Shown: piece by piece, positions 10,406-64,000 of the stretch
Layout of the letters: each line of letters opens with the position of its first letter
Numbering within the stretch: the first letter of the stretch is position 1
Source: Chelydra serpentina
Taxonomy: Eukaryota > Chordata > Testudines > Chelydridae
Assembly: GCA_037349315.1 (NCBI GenBank)
Contig: JBAIAC010000027.1
Coordinates: forward strand, 4,774,001-4,838,000
Length of the DNA stretch: 64,000 nt
Direction of reading: 5' to 3'
Program-made: the position numbers and the translations under genes
The notes under the pieces: model-generated
What the model was told of the DNA's origin: nothing
The model's database searches: none
The model's input: only the letters and a program-made list of their open reading frames with translations

Positions 10406-10948
10406 AGGCGCACATGGGGGAAGGGTGGCGCGCGGCGGTGCTATGGTCACTGAGGGTTGAGCTATGACGGTGGCACCCCGGCGGGATGGTCACCTTGCCC
10501 AGTGGCTTCCCCCTTCACGTGACCGCGGCGCCCGCCTTGGAGCGCGGAACGGAAATGACGCACCGCACCCCAGTCGCATGATGTGGCAGGAAAAAAAAGG
10601 CCGGGGGAGGGAAGAGTGATGAGTCCTAAAATAGTCCCTTCCGGTAGGGGGATCCTTCCGCCGTTCCCATTGGATACCTCGAGTTCTGTTCACCGCCGTC
10701 TTCAGGATTCTTCCGCCCGGCGGGCACTGTTAATGCGGGGTCCCGGCAGGTGAGGAGACGGCTGCTCCTTCAGTTCGCGTATCGCTCCGCCAGCAGGGGC
10801 CGTTTCCGGATCGAACGGCTCTCTCTCCTTTCCCGGCCCAGTCCGCCATTGCGGTTCTGCGCCCCGGCCTCCTTTCGCCCCCGGAGCCCCTGAGGAGACT
10901 CCCCGCTCCGGTCTCGGGCTGGAGCCCCCACCGGCCGCCGCCGCCGCC
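10400..10948 (+). promoter_or_regulatory. CLTC: CLTC CpG-island promoter and 5' UTR
   Basis: This is a sharp GC- and CpG-rich island in an AT-rich window, ending at the CLTC start codon and continuing to about 11290. No TATA box is seen. Visible candidate sites are an E-box/CLEAR-like TCACGTGACC at 10515-10524, a CRE-like TGACGCA at 10556-10562, an ETS-like CTTCCGGT at 10638-10645 and an inverted CCAAT box (ATTGG) at 10669-10673. These suit a broadly expressed housekeeping gene. The transcription start is not visible but probably lies at about 10690-10850. The leader ends in a (CCG) run and the optimal Kozak context GCCGCCATGG. Confidence 0.8.
10515..10524 (+). promoter_or_regulatory. E-box / CLEAR-like site in the CLTC promoter
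   Basis: TCACGTGACC matches the CACGTG E-box and, on the minus strand, nine of ten positions of the CLEAR consensus GTCACGTGAC bound by TFEB/MITF proteins. Function is inferred from the match only. Confidence 0.45.
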
Positions 10949-61008
<50,060 letters not shown>

Positions 61009-61893
61009 GGTGCAGTGCAAGTCAATCCGGAGCTAGCAAATTTTCTCACTGAAACTCCACCGTCCCTCCCAGCTTCAACTCAAACAGGGAAAAGCAAGCA
61101 TTTTGCCTTGTTCTTGTAACCTTTATTTCATGAAGGACTATGGTTTTCTAGCACCAACTGTTTGGATCACACCCATGTTCAGTCTTTTTTCACATTCCAT
61201 GTCATTTAGCTTTTACTTTGAAAGGGGACTAGCTTAAATGTTTTTGTTCAAGTGGGCTTTCTTTTTTGCAGGACTGCTTCTTAACATTTAAACAGGCTGT
61301 TGTGGAGATTCCAATTTGCACTCTGTAGTGTTAAGAAACTCTAATATTGAATCTTGCGTTCAGTGTATGTGAGCAGCTTACAATATGTACTGTCTATCTA
61401 AATGCATTTAAGTCTCATTGTATATTCAAAGAAAATGCTAAAGCAAAGATTTCTATTTGAACTTGCAAGACTGCCGATGACAGACAACACTAATCAGCAT
61501 ATCCTACTCTGGATTGCATAGCTCTTAAAATGATTGATTTAAAAATGCGTATGGACAACCCTGCCTGATTTTTAAAAATGAGTAAAATTTCCCTTAACCT
61601 ATGCAGGTTTTCCAGTTTTGCTTATAGAAAATGCTAGTGTTTTGCTCACTCCATATGTAACAGATGACCTTACGTTTGTGCTGTATCCTGTGCTTTTTTT
61701 GTGTGGGATCATTCCATTCGGGAACAGAGCACCATGATTCCAATCTGTGTATTTACTAACCCTGCCCTGAGGTTTGTGTATGTTGGATATTGTGGTGTTT
61801 TAGATCACTGTTTTGAGTGTACAGAAGAGAGAATTCAAACAAAATATTGCTGTTCAGTTTTGTCTGTGCAATTTGAAATTACTCAAATTTAAA

Positions 61894-61899
61894 AATAAA
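61894..61899 (+). terminator. CLTC: CLTC polyadenylation signal, proximal candidate
   Basis: AATAAA followed by TTACTGGACTG and a GT-rich stretch (GTGGTAGTTTCACTTGTG) about 25-45 bases on, the typical arrangement. Confidence 0.6.
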
Positions 61900-62310
61900 T
61901 TACTGGACTGTGGACATCCTGTATAGTGGTAGTTTCACTTGTGTATCTTTCTCTTCAAAACTAACCGTTTGAGACCAACTATTCCTGTAGATTCACTTGG
62001 TGTCAGGGGCCCAAATTCAGACGGCATTCCTAGGTTAAGGGGAGGGGCCATCATCTTGGCAAACCAAATTTTGAGAATGGAGACTATTGGAAAGTGTCTT
62101 GCACTGATGGATTATGCAGTAAATATGTATTAATGCTTTTCCTATAGCAAAGCCCATACCAGTTGAAAATAGCACTTTTCAAAAGTTGGCTACATGTGGT
62201 CAGCTACAGCATCTTAACTGGGAGATACTTTAAGGTTGTAGTCTGTTTCAGTTAAATTGACAGAGATCATGTTTTAGGTATGTTAAGTTGCCTTAATATA
62301 TTTAGCTTCA

Positions 62311-62316
62311 AATAAA
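62311..62316 (+). terminator. CLTC: CLTC polyadenylation signal, distal candidate
   Basis: AATAAA in TTCAAATAAAATTGAC. The downstream sequence is less GT-rich than at the proximal site. Confidence 0.4.
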
Positions 62317-62569
62317 ATTGACTTAAATGTTTGACAATGCTGAATACTGTCATATTTGAGTATACAATTTAATGCATCTGTTGCTAGAGGCACTGATACC
62401 CATACCAAATCAATTCATGAAAACTTAGCATTTCGGTTTCAGCCATAGCACAATCTTAATATCCTAGTTGGAGGTTATGAATTGTGTGAAAACCAACTTC
62501 TGCTGCAATGAACTTTAAATCTAAGTGTGCTCCACTCCCTAGATTTTTTTCCTTATCGCTTTCATTTTG

Positions 62570-63260
62570 ATGAATCAGGTCTGTCACCTGAAGACTAAGT
62601 TGTTACAATATGCTCTACAGGGCCTCTTGAGCCTATCTGGAAACTTAAACTGGTGTAGAATGCAGCGGCCCATCTATTAAGGAGTGGTTCCATGGTGGCA
62701 CATGTCATCAGTACTCCATAATCTGCATCTACTTCTTTGGTTTCTAAATTGCATTGAAGGTGGTTGTGATGTCTCAAACAGCAAGACCCAATGCATGCAG
62801 TTCTTATACAACTTTTCCTAATGCCATACTTCCACAGTTCCATCTACTTATGGATGAGCACCCTGTTTGGGGTAGAGGAGCTTGCAGTACAGCATTGTCT
62901 GAAGGGATCCTTGGCTCTGAAATTGGCGCTTCTAGTCCAAAATGGCTAAAATCTTGACCCATGGAGTGTTAAGACATGTTTACATGGACTGCTGTGGAGG
63001 TGGGCCTTTATCAGAAATGTGTGGGTGAGAAATTTGCCTGCAGAGTACCAATCTAATTTTGTATTTAATTTATGGCAGGGGCACCAAGAGGCTTGGTTGG
63101 GTCCTTTTTATCTAAAATGTACAGATGAGCTAATTTGCCAAAGCTGGAAGCTTGCCCAACTAATGTACATCTGTGCTCAAAATACATTACTGTAGCTAGA
63201 TATATGTAAATGATCAGACTCAATTAGTGGAGCCATAAAGCTAGACTGCTTCAAATTGTC
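62570..63260 (+). mobile_element. Probable decayed L2-clade LINE fragment
   Basis: With stops, the + strand at about 62650-62725 reads LV*NAAAHLLRSGS. This resembles the (Q)LVQNAAARLL block near the C-terminus of L2/Rex-type reverse transcriptases. The sequence continues with CATTGTCTGAAGGGATCCTT and TCTAGTCCAAAATGGCTAAA, which look like element sequence. Borders are uncertain. Confidence 0.4.
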
Positions 63261-63813
63261 ATGACAAATCAGACCATGTCCCAAGGGTTTGGATAGCCCT
63301 TCTTAACTCTGTAGGTGATCATGGAGAACAAAGTCATGAAAGAGTAAACTGATTTCCATTTTTGCTGTAGATTTGTGTTTACTTCACTAGGTTTTAGTTC
63401 CCCTCCCAGTCAGAATAAACCTGACTCACACTTCCTGTTTTGGGCCTTGTGGTGAGGGCCTGATATTCAAGCTTGGTTCTGCTGCTTTAATCTGATAGCA
63501 AGGTAGAGTATATGTAAATCTAAGGCTAGATAAACTTACTCTTGAGCTACAAACAGGGGCTACTTATTTTAAACTTTTTTCTCATGTGCTTCTTCCTGGG
63601 GGTTTTCAGGGAGAAGGAAACCACCACACAACACAGCTTATAAATGTAGTTGTAATCTTGAAGTGAAAACTATTAACTAATTCCTTAATTACTAATGCGT
63701 GTTAAAACTAGCCCCTAGTAACTGGGGAATATAGTTATGGTACTTCATAACCATGGCCCACAGTCCAGCAATGGGAACTACAGGCTCTTTCCACACACTG
63801 TTCCAGTGTTATA

Positions 63814-64000
63814 CAGTAACTCCTCACTTAAAGTTGTCCAGGTTTACATTGTTACATTGCTGATCAATTAGGGAACATGCTCATTTAAAGTTGTGCAATG
63901 CTCCCTTAAAATGTCATTTGGCAGCCTCCTGCTTTGTCCACTGCTTGCAGGAATAGCAGCCTGTTGGAGCTAGCTCGTGGAGGCTTGGAACCAGGGTGGA
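63814..64000. mobile_element. DNA transposon-like repeat, cut by the window end
   Basis: It begins CAGTAACTCCTCACTTAAAG after TA (63812-63813), which suits a Tigger/mariner-type TA target. It continues TGCTGATCAATTAGGGAACA and TTTGTCCACTGCTTGCAGGA to GGAACCAGGGTGGA at the window edge. I recognise the sequence as a common turtle repeat. The class is inferred from the end only. Confidence 0.55.

Larger units (their letters stand above)
61009..62340 (+). other. CLTC: CLTC 3' UTR
   Basis: AT-rich noncoding sequence after the stop, without recognisable transposons to about 62.3 kb. Two AATAAA signals (61894 and 62311) suggest alternative ends giving UTRs of about 0.9 or 1.3 kb. Confidence 0.7.
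62341..64000. other. Intergenic DNA downstream of CLTC
   Basis: No gene is recognised. PTRH2, the usual next gene, is not present in the window. A probable LINE fragment (62570-63260) and the start of a DNA transposon (63814 onward) account for much of it. Confidence 0.6.

Noticed and set aside
62341..64000. First exon of PTRH2, expected next to CLTC
   Set aside because: No CpG island or peptidyl-tRNA hydrolase-like coding sequence is visible. The gene probably lies beyond the window.

Overview
The window is animal nuclear DNA, AT-rich, with GT-AG introns, one CpG-island promoter and many decayed transposons. The repeats (a CR1 LINE, a tRNA-headed SINE with a CR1-like tail, hAT-type MITEs, CORE/MIR-like SINEs, L2-like tails) point to a non-avian sauropsid, most likely a turtle. 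That assignment rests on my recognition of repeat families, not on a database search.

Layout: positions 1-3216 hold the last three coding exons of DHX40 (DEAH-box RNA helicase, + strand), followed by its 3' UTR. About 4.3-10.4 kb is intergenic and carries L2-like tails, palindromic repeats, a truncated CR1 and a MIR-like SINE. A CpG island at about 10.4-11.3 kb is the promoter and first exon of CLTC (clathrin heavy chain 1, + strand). CLTC fills 10,949-61,008. All 32 constitutive coding exons could be placed, with consistent phases and GT-AG borders, and they sum to 1,675 codons. This is the length I know for the mammalian protein. Intron 1 (18.4 kb) holds most of the repeats. The 3' UTR runs to about 61.9 or 62.3 kb. 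The rest is intergenic, with a probable LINE fragment and the start of a DNA transposon cut by the window edge. DHX40 followed by CLTC in the same orientation is the usual vertebrate order. The next expected gene, PTRH2, is not seen.

The two genes are unrelated in function. DHX40 is a putative nuclear RNA helicase. CLTC is the three-legged scaffold of endocytic and trans-Golgi coats.

The main observations beyond annotation are: a 21-nt in-frame microexon (VDAIKEK) in CLTC intron 30 with a downstream TGCATG; insertions in intron 1 whose target-site duplications are still readable; and two repeat families whose hairpins resemble, but do not fully match, a hammerhead ribozyme core. I found no clearly new biological system.
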